Of a DNA stretch of 64,000 nt, positions 26,491 to 34,601 are shown one piece after another; within the stretch, counting starts at the first letter, position 1, and the number at the start of each line of letters is the position of its first letter. A model generated the notes under the pieces. The model was not told the origin of the DNA and did not search any database. It saw only the letters and a list, made by a program, of their open reading frames with translations. The translations under genes were made by a program, and so were the position numbers. This stretch comes from JBGTLA01 sp041744375 (GTDB lineage Bacteria > Actinomycetota > Acidimicrobiia > Spongiisociales > ZC4RG35), in contig JBGTLA010000063.1 in NCBI GenBank assembly GCA_041744375.1, forward strand, positions 1 through 64,000. The letters run 5' to 3'.

Positions 26491-27908
26491 ACCCACACTC
26501 CGTCGGGAACGGGTCTTGGACCACTCAGATCGAAACAACGAGACCCCAATGGCAGGACCTTGGCAGGATTGAAGGTATCGGCCGGATCGAAACATTCTTT
26601 CAGCCTGGCTTGGGCATCCAGGTCTGCCTCGCTGAAAACCATGGACATGAGATCGCGCTTCTCCAAGCCGATTCCGTGCTCACCCGACAGGGTCCCCCCG
26701 TTGTCGACGCACACAGCCACCATCTCCTCGGCCGCCAGACGAACACGGGCGGCCTCGTCAGGGTTGCGACCGTCGTAGGCGATGAGAGGGTGCAAATTTC
26801 CGTCCCCGGCGTGGAAGACATTCATCATGACCAGGTGGTGACGGTCGGCGATCTCGTAGACGGCTGCCATCGTCTCGACCAGCCTCGTCCGGGGAACGGA
26901 GGTGTCGTGGAGGTAATAGTCGGGGGCCGTCTGCGCGACCGCCCCAAAAGCCGACTTCCGGGCCTTCCACAGCAAGGCGCGCTCCGCCTCGGTCTGGGCG
27001 GTGGTGATCTCGGCTCGGTGGGCGGCGCCCACCTGACGTATCACCTCGGCTTCTGCCTCCACCGCCGCCGTCTCTCCGAGCACCTCGGCCAGGAGGAGAG
27101 CAGCCGCCTCGGTGGGCAACCCGGCTCCCAGCCAGTTCTCCACCACTGTGGCCATTCGCTGATCCATCATCTCGAGGGCAGCAGGGACCACGCCGCGGGC
27201 GATGACCCCAGAGACGGTGGCGGCGGCGTCCTCGACCGTCTCGAAGGCAAGCAGAAGAGTGCGAACATCGGGTGGATCCGCCATGAGTCGCACGAGGACC
27301 CGCGTCACCATACCGAGCGTCCCCTCCGAGCCCACCATCACTCCTCGGAGGTCGAGACCGACTGGGTCGGGGGCGGAACTACCCAGCGTCACGACCTCGC
27401 CTCCGGCCAGCACGGCCTCCACCGCCAGGACATGGTTGACGGTGCTTCCCTCAGCCAGGCAATGCGGTCCGCCCGAATTGTTGGCCACGTTCCCACCTAC
27501 CGTGCAAACCGACTGCGAGGAGGGGTCGGGGGCAAAGTGCAGTCGATGGACGGACGTGGCGGCGGACAGGTCGAGGTTGATGACTCCCGGGCCCACCCAT
27601 GCCGTCATGTCCACGGGATCCACCTCGAAGATCGCGTTCATGCGGGTGGTCGAAACGACGACACCGCCTTCGCTGGGGACAGCCCCTGCGGCCAGGCCCG
27701 TTCCCGCCCCCCGAGCTACGATCGGGACACCGTGACGCTCGGCAATTCTCACGACGCCGGCCACCTCTTCGGTCGACTCGGGGAATACGACAACGGTGGC
27801 CTCTCCCCGGATGACGCCGGCGTCACTCGAGTAGAGGTGGAGGGCGTAGGCGTCCTCGGTGACTCGTGCTGCACCGAGAAGGTCCGCGAGGTCGGCGGTC
27901 AATCCCAT
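26487..27908 (-). CDS. glcD: Glycolate oxidase catalytic FAD subunit GlcD
   Basis: A 473-residue FAD-linked oxidase: PCMH FAD domain (IVARGAGTGLAAGAVP, CTVGGNVANNSGG, GSEGTLGMVTRV) and C-terminal FAD-oxidase domain with MNVFHAGDGNLHPLI and GTLSGEHGIGLEKR, the standard GlcD/D-lactate dehydrogenase motifs. The order glcD-glcE-glcF with overlapping stops and starts marks one operon and supports glycolate over lactate as substrate. On the minus strand TATCAT ends 6 bases before the ATG, indicating a leaderless mRNA. Confidence 0.94.
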   Translation of the reverse strand: MGLTADLADLLGAARVTEDAYALHLYSSDAGVIRGEATVVVFPESTEEVAGVVRIAERHGVPIVARGAGTGLAAGAVPSEGGVVVSTTRMNAIFEVDPVDMTAWVGPGVINLDLSAATSVHRLHFAPDPSSQSVCTVGGNVANNSGGPHCLAEGSTVNHVLAVEAVLAGGEVVTLGSSAPDPVGLDLRGVMVGSEGTLGMVTRVLVRLMADPPDVRTLLLAFETVEDAAATVSGVIARGVVPAALEMMDQRMATVVENWLGAGLPTEAAALLLAEVLGETAAVEAEAEVIRQVGAAHRAEITTAQTEAERALLWKARKSAFGAVAQTAPDYYLHDTSVPRTRLVETMAAVYEIADRHHLVMMNVFHAGDGNLHPLIAYDGRNPDEAARVRLAAEEMVAVCVDNGGTLSGEHGIGLEKRDLMSMVFSEADLDAQARLKECFDPADTFNPAKVLPLGSRCFDLSGPRPVPDGVWV

Positions 27909-27914
27909 GTCCTG

Positions 27915-27920
27915 ATGATA
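27915..27920 (-). promoter_or_regulatory. Leaderless-type -10 box of glcDEF
   Basis: On the minus strand TATCAT is followed by 6 bases and the glcD ATG. No ribosome-binding site is seen. The divergent DUF4870 gene has its own box 68 bases away. Confidence 0.55.
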
Positions 27921-27956
27921 CGACCTGACCGGGGACGGACCACAAGCCCCAGAGGA

Positions 27957-27991
27957 CGTCGTTGGAACGACTCGGTCAACACTGCCCTAGG
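27957..27991 (+). repeat. Dispersed intergenic motif, copy C
   Basis: Starts CGTCG-TTGGAACGA and ends GTCAACACTGCCCTAGG. It matches the right part of copy B (58729-58782) at 24 of 30 positions after a 4-base gap. Its end merges with the TAGGCT -10 box of the DUF4870 gene. Confidence 0.55.
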
Positions 27992-27993
27992 CT
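27988..27993 (+). promoter_or_regulatory. -10 box of the DUF4870 gene
   Basis: TAGGCT is followed by GGGAGG and the ATG. The 6-base spacing suits leaderless initiation even though the spacer itself resembles a Shine-Dalgarno sequence. Confidence 0.5.
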
Positions 27994-27999
27994 GGGAGG

Positions 28000-28401
28000 A
28001 TGAACGAAGCGGGTGCCACCCCACCAACCGAGGCGAGCAGCGACCAGCAAACCTGGCGTGTCCTCGCCCATGCCTCCGCCTTGATCCAGTTCATCGGCAT
28101 CCCCTCGTTCGTCGGCCCGTTGGTGGTGTGGCTCATCCGTCGCGAGGATCCGGTCGTGGAACCCCACGCCCGCGAGGCTCTCAACTTTCAACTCTCGCTC
28201 ATCATCTACTTCGTGGGTGGCATCGTGGTGGCGATCATCGCCGCCATCACCATCGTGGGCCTGGTGCTCACGGTATTCATCATCTTCTTTTTGATAGCGC
28301 TGGTCATCGCCGAGATCGTGTTCGCGATCCTGGCATCGATCGCAGCCTCTCGCGGCCAGTTCTACCGATACCCCTTGAATCTGAACCTGATCAAGGGCTG
28401 A
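28000..28401 (+). CDS. DUF4870 (Tic20-like) small membrane protein
   Basis: A 133-residue protein with a hydrophilic N-terminus (about 20 residues), a helix at ALIQFIGIPSFVGPLVVWLI, the family signature EPHAREALNFQ, and two further long hydrophobic helices. This matches DUF4870/YtxG-like Tic20-related proteins, whose function is unsettled. It is divergent from glcD and convergent with hyuB. Confidence 0.85.
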   Translation: MNEAGATPPTEASSDQQTWRVLAHASALIQFIGIPSFVGPLVVWLIRREDPVVEPHAREALNFQLSLIIYFVGGIVVAIIAAITIVGLVLTVFIIFFLIALVIAEIVFAILASIAASRGQFYRYPLNLNLIKG

Positions 28402-28441
28402 CCCGGGGCCTCCCGCGCCGGCCAGATGGGATTGTCGACTT

Positions 28442-28544
28442 AGAGGGCGCGCCAATAGAGCTCGTGCGTTTTGCCTCTCCAGCCACACCGCCTGGTGTTG
28501 AACAGAAATCGCAGCACGATGGCTCACCTATTTGCGCGCCCTCT
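28442..28544. repeat. 103-nt imperfect long inverted repeat between convergent genes
   Basis: Outer arms of 17 bases pair with one mismatch: AGAGGGCGCGCCAATAG (28442-28458) and the complement of 28528-28544. Pairing continues inward after small bulges (GAGC and TCGTGC with GCACGA and GCTC), and an apical ACACC-gcct-GGTGT hairpin sits in the centre. It fills the gap between the DUF4870 stop and the hyuB stop, ending 2 bases from the latter. No target-site duplication is visible. It could be a structured RNA, a bidirectional terminator or a MITE-like element. Confidence 0.65.
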
Positions 28545-28546
28545 CA

Positions 28547-30085
28547 TCAGGGACAACCCCATCCGCCGCCGCCGGGAGTCCGTATGAGGAGACGGTCGCC
28601 GGGCCCGGCCGACACGGTGGTCTTGGCCGCCAGCAGCTGACGCGACCCGTCCCCGGCTATGAGCCAGTCCTCGCCCACCGCCCCCGGCTCTCCTCCCTGG
28701 AGGCCCCACGGGCGATGGCGACGGCGCTCGCCGATCAGCGACACGGTCACGTCCTCGTCGAAAGCCAACTCTCGCTCGATCCCCTCACCCCCGGGGTATC
28801 GCCCGGCACCTCCGCTTCCTCGTCTCAGCGTGGTGCGGGTGACTCGAAACGGGTAGTGAGACTCGATCGATTCGCGGGGGGTGTTCTTGGTGTTGGTCAT
28901 GCCGGTCTGGATACCGGATTGGCCGGATCGACCCGGCCTTCCCCCCTGGCCGCCTGCCACGGTCTCGTAGTAGGCGAACCGGTCGTTACCTATGAGACAG
29001 TTGTTCATGGTGCCCTGTGAGGCGGCCGGTACCCGATCAGGGGCGGCCTGGGCGAGGGCACCGAGGAGGACGTCGGCAATGCGCTGGCTCGTTTCGACAT
29101 TTCCGGCCGCCACCGCCACCGGTGCCACCGCTCCCACCAGCGAACCCGCCTCGACTCGGAGCTCGAGGGGCCGATAGCATCCGCCGTTCGCAGGGATCGT
29201 GGGGTCCGTCGCCACCCTCACCGCATAGTAGAGACAGGAACGGGTGACGGCCTCGGGAGCATTGAAGTTGGCGGGGATCTGACAATGGGTGCCAGTGAAG
29301 TCAGCCGTGAGGGTCCCACCCGCCAACGTGATCCTGACCAACAAGGGCACGTCGCGCTCGCCCCACTCCATGACATCTTGGAACACGTAATCCCCGTCGG
29401 GTAGAAACTCGAGAGCAGAACGCATGCGTCGTTCTCCATAATCCAACAAGGCCTTAGACACCTCCCCGAACCGACCGACGCCTTCAGAGGCGATCAGTTC
29501 GATCAGTCGTCGAACGGCCACCTCGTTGGCTCCCATCTGGGCGGCTAGGTCACCACGCCGCTCCTCCGGTGTCCGCGTGGCCGCCAGCAAGGGAACCAAG
29601 AACTCCTCCGACCACACCCCCTCCGTCGAGCAAACAATGGGTGCGATGACGTGGCCCTCTTGCTCGAGTGTCTCGGCGTGGGCCGGCATCGAACCGGGTG
29701 CCTCACCGCCTACGTCGGCGTGGTGGGCGCGGTTGCCGACCCAGGCCACATGCCGTCCGCGCACGAACACAGGACAGACCAGCGTGAGGTCGTTGAGATG
29801 TGTCCCTCCGGCGAAGGGGTCGTTGACGGCGTACTGGACTCCCGGCCGTGGCTCAAAACGCTCCAGCACCGCCATGACCGACGCCGGCATGGCGCCCAGG
29901 TGCACCGGGATGTGCTCCGCTTGAGCCAGCATCTCCCCTTCCGGGGTGAACAGGGCAGCGGAACAGTCGGCGCGCTCTTTGATGTTGGGCGAAAACGACG
30001 TACGTCTCAGGACAACACCCATCTCTTCCGCCAGCGACGCGAAGCGATTTCGAGCCACCTCGAGAGTGATGGGATCGATCGTCAC
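28547..30085 (-). CDS. hyuB: Hydantoinase/oxoprolinase B-type subunit
   Basis: A 512-residue HyuB-family protein. Conserved stretches include FSPNIKERADCSAALF, NDPFAGGTHLNDLT, GNRAHHADVGG with GSMP, and the Gly-rich C-terminus RRGSGGAGRYPGGEG and TPGGGGWG. HyuA and HyuB together form ATP-dependent hydantoin or 5-oxoproline hydrolases or acetone-carboxylase-like enzymes. The ATG at 30085 overlaps the hyuA stop. The substrate cannot be read from sequence. Confidence 0.92.
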   Translation of the reverse strand: MTIDPITLEVARNRFASLAEEMGVVLRRTSFSPNIKERADCSAALFTPEGEMLAQAEHIPVHLGAMPASVMAVLERFEPRPGVQYAVNDPFAGGTHLNDLTLVCPVFVRGRHVAWVGNRAHHADVGGEAPGSMPAHAETLEQEGHVIAPIVCSTEGVWSEEFLVPLLAATRTPEERRGDLAAQMGANEVAVRRLIELIASEGVGRFGEVSKALLDYGERRMRSALEFLPDGDYVFQDVMEWGERDVPLLVRITLAGGTLTADFTGTHCQIPANFNAPEAVTRSCLYYAVRVATDPTIPANGGCYRPLELRVEAGSLVGAVAPVAVAAGNVETSQRIADVLLGALAQAAPDRVPAASQGTMNNCLIGNDRFAYYETVAGGQGGRPGRSGQSGIQTGMTNTKNTPRESIESHYPFRVTRTTLRRGSGGAGRYPGGEGIERELAFDEDVTVSLIGERRRHRPWGLQGGEPGAVGEDWLIAGDGSRQLLAAKTTVSAGPGDRLLIRTPGGGGWGCP

Positions 30086-32004
30086 CAGCGGATCTCCAAT
30101 GTTCCATCGGAAGCGACCGTCGCCCGCTCCCCGGGGGCTATGACCGTGGTGCCGACTTCCTCGGAGACGATCGCGGGACCGGCGAGAGTGACACCGGCCG
30201 GGAGATCAGGGCGCCACCATTCCGCACTCTCGACCGGCCGGCCGTCGAATACAACCGGCCTGGTGCGATGAGGAGGAAGTGGACCTTCGGCGACGTCGGG
30301 GAGATCAGTCCACCTCAGGTTCGCCTTCCCTCGCGCGGCTGCCCGAACCGTGACGCTCTCTGTGGGGTCATCTGGGCGGGAGAAGCCGTTGAGCTCACGG
30401 TGCAACCGGTGAAACCGTACGATCGCCTCGTCGATCCCCTCTCCCGGCTCGAGGGGCACGGTGATCTCGTGGGCCTGACCGCGATATCTCATGTCGACCG
30501 CCCGCTCCACGACCGCCGGGGCCGACCCGTGTGAAGCGGCGAACGACGCTGCTGTCTCATGGGAAATCCGACGCAACTCCGACTCGAGGTCGGCATCGAC
30601 GGAAACGCTCCGGGCGGAGTCGTGGCGGGGAGGTGCCATGAGGAGGCCCAACGCTGAGAACACGCCTGCAAACGGGGGTACCTCGACGGAAGCCATGTTC
30701 AGCTTCTGCGCCAGGCTGGTGGCATGGAGACCTCCCGCTCCCCCGAAGGCGACAAGCACGGCGTCTCTGGGATCGATTCCCTGCTCCACCGACACCGCTC
30801 GGATGGCCCGGCCCATGTGGGCCTCCACGACATCGACGATCCCCTGAGCGGTGGCGGCCTGGTTCAACCCCGCCAAGTCCCCCACCTTTCGAAGGGCGGT
30901 GGCGGATGCCTCCCCGTCGAGCTGCAGATCTCCACCGAGGGGTCGGTGAGGGTTGATCCTTCCCAAGGCGAGATGGGCATCGGTCACGGTGGCCTCGGTG
31001 CCCCCTTGGCCATACGACGCCGGTCCGGGATGGGCCCCGGCACTGTGGGGCCCAACCCGCAAGGAGCCACCCGGGTCCACCCAGGCGATACTGCCGCCGC
31101 CGGCTCCCACGGTGTGAACGGCCACCGACGGCATCCTGCACACATACCCGTCGACAGATCGCTCGTAGGCAACCTCTGGTCTCCCGTCATCGATGCGTGA
31201 CACGTCTGTCGAGGTTCCACCCATGTCGAAGGTGACGATCCGTCGACGACCACGGGCCCGGCTCATCTCGGCCGCGGCGACGACACCCCCGGCCGGGCCC
31301 GACAGGAGAAGGGCCGCAGCCAGGGCAGCCGCCTCGGTGATCTCCATCAGTCCCCCCGACGACCTCATAACCTGCACAGTCCGGGCGACCTCGGCAGAAC
31401 GGCGCTCGAGACGGCACAGATAACCCTCCACCACCGAGGCGAGATAGGCGTTGAGAACCGTGGTAGACGTGCGTTCGAACTCCCGGAACTCGGGAGCGAC
31501 GCGGCTCGACAGACTGATGGGCACTTCGAGCGCAGCCAGCGCCTCGCCGACTCTCTCCTCGTCGGCGGGATCGACAAACGAGTAGGCGAGAGAGACCGCC
31601 ACTGCTCGAGGCGCCAGCTCGATGACTCGTTGCGTGAGTCGGGCCACGTCGGCGTCCATTCCGAGCCGATGGTCCCTCGTGACCAGTGGTTCGGGCCGAT
31701 CGACAAACGGATCGTACAGAGACGGGCGTTCCTGGCGGCCGATCTCGATGACGTCCTCGAATCCGGCGTCGGTGATGAGCACCGTGTCGTCTCCCGCTCG
31801 CTCCAGAAGGGCATTGGTGGCCACGGTGGTGCCGTGCAAGAGCGAATCGGCCCGACCGGTCGAGGCCAATCGAGCGGCGCCGGTAACAACAGCCTCGCTC
31901 TGATCGGGACTGGTCGGGACCTTCACCCTCTGCACGTCGCTTCCGTCCCAGGCCACGCAGTCGGTGAAGGTTCCGCCGACGTCGACTGCCACGACCATGC
32001 TCAC
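30082..32004 (-). CDS. hyuA: Hydantoinase/oxoprolinase A-type subunit
   Basis: A 640-residue protein with the ASKHA-like nucleotide site VDVGGTFTDCVAW at the N-terminus, LLHGTTVATNALLER, ITDAGFEDVIEIGRQ, TFDMGGTSTDVS and VAFGGAGGLHA, all hallmarks of HyuA. The GTG start at 32004 is preceded by a good GAGGGAG. It forms the ATP-using half of the complex with HyuB encoded downstream. It is divergent from the Nfu-like gene. Confidence 0.93.
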   Translation of the reverse strand: MSMVVAVDVGGTFTDCVAWDGSDVQRVKVPTSPDQSEAVVTGAARLASTGRADSLLHGTTVATNALLERAGDDTVLITDAGFEDVIEIGRQERPSLYDPFVDRPEPLVTRDHRLGMDADVARLTQRVIELAPRAVAVSLAYSFVDPADEERVGEALAALEVPISLSSRVAPEFREFERTSTTVLNAYLASVVEGYLCRLERRSAEVARTVQVMRSSGGLMEITEAAALAAALLLSGPAGGVVAAAEMSRARGRRRIVTFDMGGTSTDVSRIDDGRPEVAYERSVDGYVCRMPSVAVHTVGAGGGSIAWVDPGGSLRVGPHSAGAHPGPASYGQGGTEATVTDAHLALGRINPHRPLGGDLQLDGEASATALRKVGDLAGLNQAATAQGIVDVVEAHMGRAIRAVSVEQGIDPRDAVLVAFGGAGGLHATSLAQKLNMASVEVPPFAGVFSALGLLMAPPRHDSARSVSVDADLESELRRISHETAASFAASHGSAPAVVERAVDMRYRGQAHEITVPLEPGEGIDEAIVRFHRLHRELNGFSRPDDPTESVTVRAAARGKANLRWTDLPDVAEGPLPPHRTRPVVFDGRPVESAEWWRPDLPAGVTLAGPAIVSEEVGTTVIAPGERATVASDGTLEIRW

Positions 32005-32054
32005 GATCCCGGCTCCCTCTTCAACAGGCTCGAGCTGCCGCCCAGGGCATGGGC

Positions 32055-32060
32055 TACTCT
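32055..32060 (+). promoter_or_regulatory. Leaderless-type -10 box of the Nfu-like gene
   Basis: TACTCT is followed by 6 bases and the ATG at 32067. Confidence 0.5.
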
Positions 32061-32066
32061 CGGTAG

Positions 32067-32324
32067 ATGCCAGTTCAACCCGAACCCACCCCCAACCCCA
32101 ACGCCGTGAAGTTCACCGTCGGCCGACCGGTGGGAGGCCCGAAGACCTTCTCCGGGGAAGCAGAAGCCAAGGGCGAGCCTCTGGCCGCCGGCCTCTTGGG
32201 AATCGAGGGCGTGAGCAGCGTCTTCATGACCGCCGACTTCGTGACCGTGACGAAGGAAGCAGACGGAGACTGGGCAGCGATCACGCCACTCGCCACCTCG
32301 ATCATCGAGGCCCATTTCCGCTGA
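32067..32324 (+). CDS. Stand-alone Nfu N-terminal-domain protein
   Basis: An 85-residue protein beginning MPVQPEPTPNPNAVKF, the signature of the Nfu_N domain that precedes the CxxC NifU-like domain in iron-sulfur scaffold proteins. Here only the N-terminal domain is present and there is no cysteine, so it cannot itself hold a cluster; it may bind clients or a partner scaffold. Its 3' end overlaps the convergent Nudix gene by 23 bases. Confidence 0.82.
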   Translation: MPVQPEPTPNPNAVKFTVGRPVGGPKTFSGEAEAKGEPLAAGLLGIEGVSSVFMTADFVTVTKEADGDWAAITPLATSIIEAHFR

Positions 32325-32838
32325 AGAGAGCAACGGAAGCGGCCACCAGGTCTGCTACCCCGGGGGCGACACGGCGCGGCAGGCGATCAGCACCGAACCA
32401 GGCAACGTCCTCCGACTCGGAGCTCACCGTCGGGTCGGACTCGCTCACGATGGCCAGCATCTGCAGATCGAGATGCCATGCGCCCAGCCGGCAAGGACCC
32501 GGATGGCGCGACAGGAGAGCGGGCAAAGGCCCGATGGTGCCTGTCAACCCAGTTTCCTCGCGAAGCTCTCGGGCTGCCGCCTCGACGACCGACTCATCTG
32601 TGCATTCGAAATGGCCGCCAGGCTGGACCCACAGCCCGATCCGTGCATGGAGAACGAGGCACACCCGTCGACCGTCCGGAGTGAGCGGCAGGGCAGAGGC
32701 CGTGAAATGGGTGGGGTAGCTCGACCGGTAAACGTTGGTCGGGTCTCCCGCCAAGGGGAGCCACTCTGCGGCCTGTTCCCCGGCGCAGAGCTGCAGGGTT
32801 CGGGTTATGTCGTCGCAGAGTGCGGCGGTGGAAGGCAC
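32302..32838 (-). CDS. Nudix hydrolase
   Basis: A 178-residue protein with a Nudix box as GGHFECTDES continuing to RELREETGL (about 74-98), where the REL-x-EE-x-G-L core with its metal-binding Glu residues is intact. It probably hydrolyses a nucleoside diphosphate derivative. TACCAT lies 6 bases before the GTG at 32838, supporting a leaderless start. The 3' end overlaps the convergent Nfu-like gene. Confidence 0.88.
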   Translation of the reverse strand: MPSTAALCDDITRTLQLCAGEQAAEWLPLAGDPTNVYRSSYPTHFTASALPLTPDGRRVCLVLHARIGLWVQPGGHFECTDESVVEAAARELREETGLTGTIGPLPALLSRHPGPCRLGAWHLDLQMLAIVSESDPTVSSESEDVAWFGADRLPRRVAPGVADLVAASVALFSGNGPR

Positions 32839-32844
32839 CCGGCG

Positions 32845-32850
32845 ATGGTA
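32845..32850 (-). promoter_or_regulatory. Leaderless-type -10 box of the Nudix gene
   Basis: On the minus strand TACCAT is followed by 6 bases and the GTG at 32838. Confidence 0.5.
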
Positions 32851-32929
32851 CCGAGCGGAGTGCCAGACCTCGTCGGGAAGCTCCCCATGTTTCCTGGAAG
32901 GATTGGGGCTGACGCCAGGGCCACGGTCC

Positions 32930-33730
32930 TCATGACTCCTCGGACAGGACCCGCTGGCGGATCGGCCACGAGAGCCCGGCCGGATCCTCCCAGCTCAGCT
33001 CGACTAGCCACCCATCACGATCTCGTCGGGCTGCGACGGGCGTCCCATCGACCATGCCCATGAGATGTTGCGGCACATCGTCGACCAGGGGCGCGATGTC
33101 GACCGATCCTCCCGACAGCGCCGCGAGAACCGGCCCCTCGATGATCTGCCATTCGCCGTTGTCGACAACCGCGGTCACCAACCAGGCCTCGTCCGGCAAC
33201 CGTGAATAGGGCCCGCCATCGAGTGATGCCAGCCGCCTGACGAGGACGGTCACGTCGATCGTGTCGTCGCCCACCCATTCCACACCCGAGACACCGGCCC
33301 ACTCCACAAAGGACCGACCCTCTGAGCTTTCATCGGTCCCGTCGCGTGTGAACCAATCCACCACGAACCACTCGCCGAGCGTGGCCGCCTCCCCTTCGAG
33401 GTTGTGGAACGGAACGGCCATCAGGTCGGCCTCCGACCACATCGCGCTTGCGACATCCACTGGCGACGTCGAAGGTGGTGAATCCAGTGGCTCGACGGGT
33501 TGGGCGGGGGCCACCACCGTGGTTTCCACCTGGACATCGCTGCCCACCACGGCATGGCCCACCGGGGGGGCCATGCCCCGCCCAACCGAGAGGCCCACCG
33601 CAGTCAGGACGACGGCGACCGCCACCAGATAGACGAGCCAGCGACGATCCGGCGGGGGCTTCAGCGAGTCCCACGGGATGCGCTCGAAGACCTCGACGTC
33701 ACGATCCTCGTCGGCGCTTCGCGTATCCAC
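32930..33730 (-). CDS. Hypothetical membrane-anchored extracytoplasmic protein
   Basis: A 266-residue protein with a cytoplasmic N-terminus of about 30 residues, one membrane helix (WLVYLVAVAVVLTAVGLSVG), a Pro/Ser/Thr linker and an extracytoplasmic domain of about 180 residues rich in Trp, Asp and Val (EWFVVDWFTRDG, DEAWLVTAVVDNGEWQII). It resembles anchored conjugal or Mce-associated-type folds in layout, but no family is recognised. TACGTT lies 6 bases before the GTG start. It is divergent from another single-helix anchored protein. Confidence 0.65.
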   Translation of the reverse strand: MDTRSADEDRDVEVFERIPWDSLKPPPDRRWLVYLVAVAVVLTAVGLSVGRGMAPPVGHAVVGSDVQVETTVVAPAQPVEPLDSPPSTSPVDVASAMWSEADLMAVPFHNLEGEAATLGEWFVVDWFTRDGTDESSEGRSFVEWAGVSGVEWVGDDTIDVTVLVRRLASLDGGPYSRLPDEAWLVTAVVDNGEWQIIEGPVLAALSGGSVDIAPLVDDVPQHLMGMVDGTPVAARRDRDGWLVELSWEDPAGLSWPIRQRVLSEES

Positions 33731-33736
33731 GCCGGC

Positions 33737-33742
33737 AACGTA
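33737..33742 (-). promoter_or_regulatory. Leaderless-type -10 box of the anchored protein gene at 32930-33730
   Basis: On the minus strand TACGTT is followed by 6 bases and the GTG at 33730. Confidence 0.45.
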
Positions 33743-33893
33743 TCGGCGCTCCGGTGGTGGTTCAAGGGGGTTGGTTCCACCTCTGCCGCCTCGAACTGGC
33801 CACCGTCCACTTCATCTCCCGGCGCCGAGGCAGTCGGCGGTCGTGGGCGCGGTTGCGACGTGGCCAAACCTGTGGAACTCTGTCGACGGTCAC

Positions 33894-33899
33894 TATCGT
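33894..33899 (+). promoter_or_regulatory. Leaderless-type -10 box of the gene at 33909
   Basis: TATCGT is followed by 9 bases and the ATG at 33909. The long upstream extension of this frame has no promoter or ribosome-binding site. Confidence 0.45.
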
Positions 33900-33908
33900 T
33901 GTCGATCC

Positions 33909-34601
33909 ATGGTCACCAACCCCGACCCGAAGCCGGGACGCTGGATCTTGCCCCTCGTGGTGCTGGGCATGGTCGCGTTCACCTACTTCTTCGTACGCGA
34001 GCTCCCCACGGGAGTGGACGACCCGGTGATACCCGCCACCACGCTCCCCTCTGACACAACCCTGTTGGGCGGCACCGACCCTGGTGACCAGACAGGAACG
34101 ACCGACCCGACCGACGTCGGCGACCCGGCTGCCCAGGCTTATCTCGAAGCCGTCGACGGGGTGTACGCGTCGCTCCTGGAACTCCAGGTGGAGATGGCGG
34201 CCATCAACAGCGGATTCGATGCCGACCCGCGCCAGGTCGAGTACGCCGACGCGGTAGCCCGTCTTCGCGCCCTCGGCGACGACGCCGAGGATCTACTCGA
34301 CGAGATGGACGCTCTGACACCACCGGAGGCCCTCACACCGGATCACGAAGCGATCCGCACCGCCGTGGCCACTGCCGCCGGCGCCGCCGACGACGCCCTG
34401 GCTGGGCTGCAGTCCACCGACGACGGGACGCAGCGACGTAACGCCATCGCCGCATTCGATCAGGCGGTGTCAGACATGGAGAACGCCATATCCACCGCCC
34501 GGACCACGGCCCAAGGGACACCTCCCACAGCTCCAGGCCCCGAGGACGGGGAAGACCAGGACGGTTCCGCAGACGAAGAAGGCGACAACGGGAACGGATG
34601 A
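33909..34601 (+). CDS. Hypothetical membrane-anchored helical protein
   Basis: A 230-residue protein: short basic N-terminus, one membrane helix (WILPLVVLGMVAFTYFFV), a Thr/Pro/Gly linker, an extracytoplasmic helical bundle (about 80-200; YLEAVDGVYASLLELQVEMA and Ala/Asp-rich helices) and a strongly acidic tail (EDGEDQDGSADEEG). No family recognised. It overlaps the Eis-like gene by ATGA, so the two are coupled. Confidence 0.65.
   Translation: MVTNPDPKPGRWILPLVVLGMVAFTYFFVRELPTGVDDPVIPATTLPSDTTLLGGTDPGDQTGTTDPTDVGDPAAQAYLEAVDGVYASLLELQVEMAAINSGFDADPRQVEYADAVARLRALGDDAEDLLDEMDALTPPEALTPDHEAIRTAVATAAGAADDALAGLQSTDDGTQRRNAIAAFDQAVSDMENAISTARTTAQGTPPTAPGPEDGEDQDGSADEEGDNGNG

Noticed and set aside
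28442..28544. The long hairpin as a true insertion element (MITE)
   Set aside because: No target-site duplication flanks the arms and no related transposase or second copy is seen in the window, so it is kept only as an unclassified inverted repeat.
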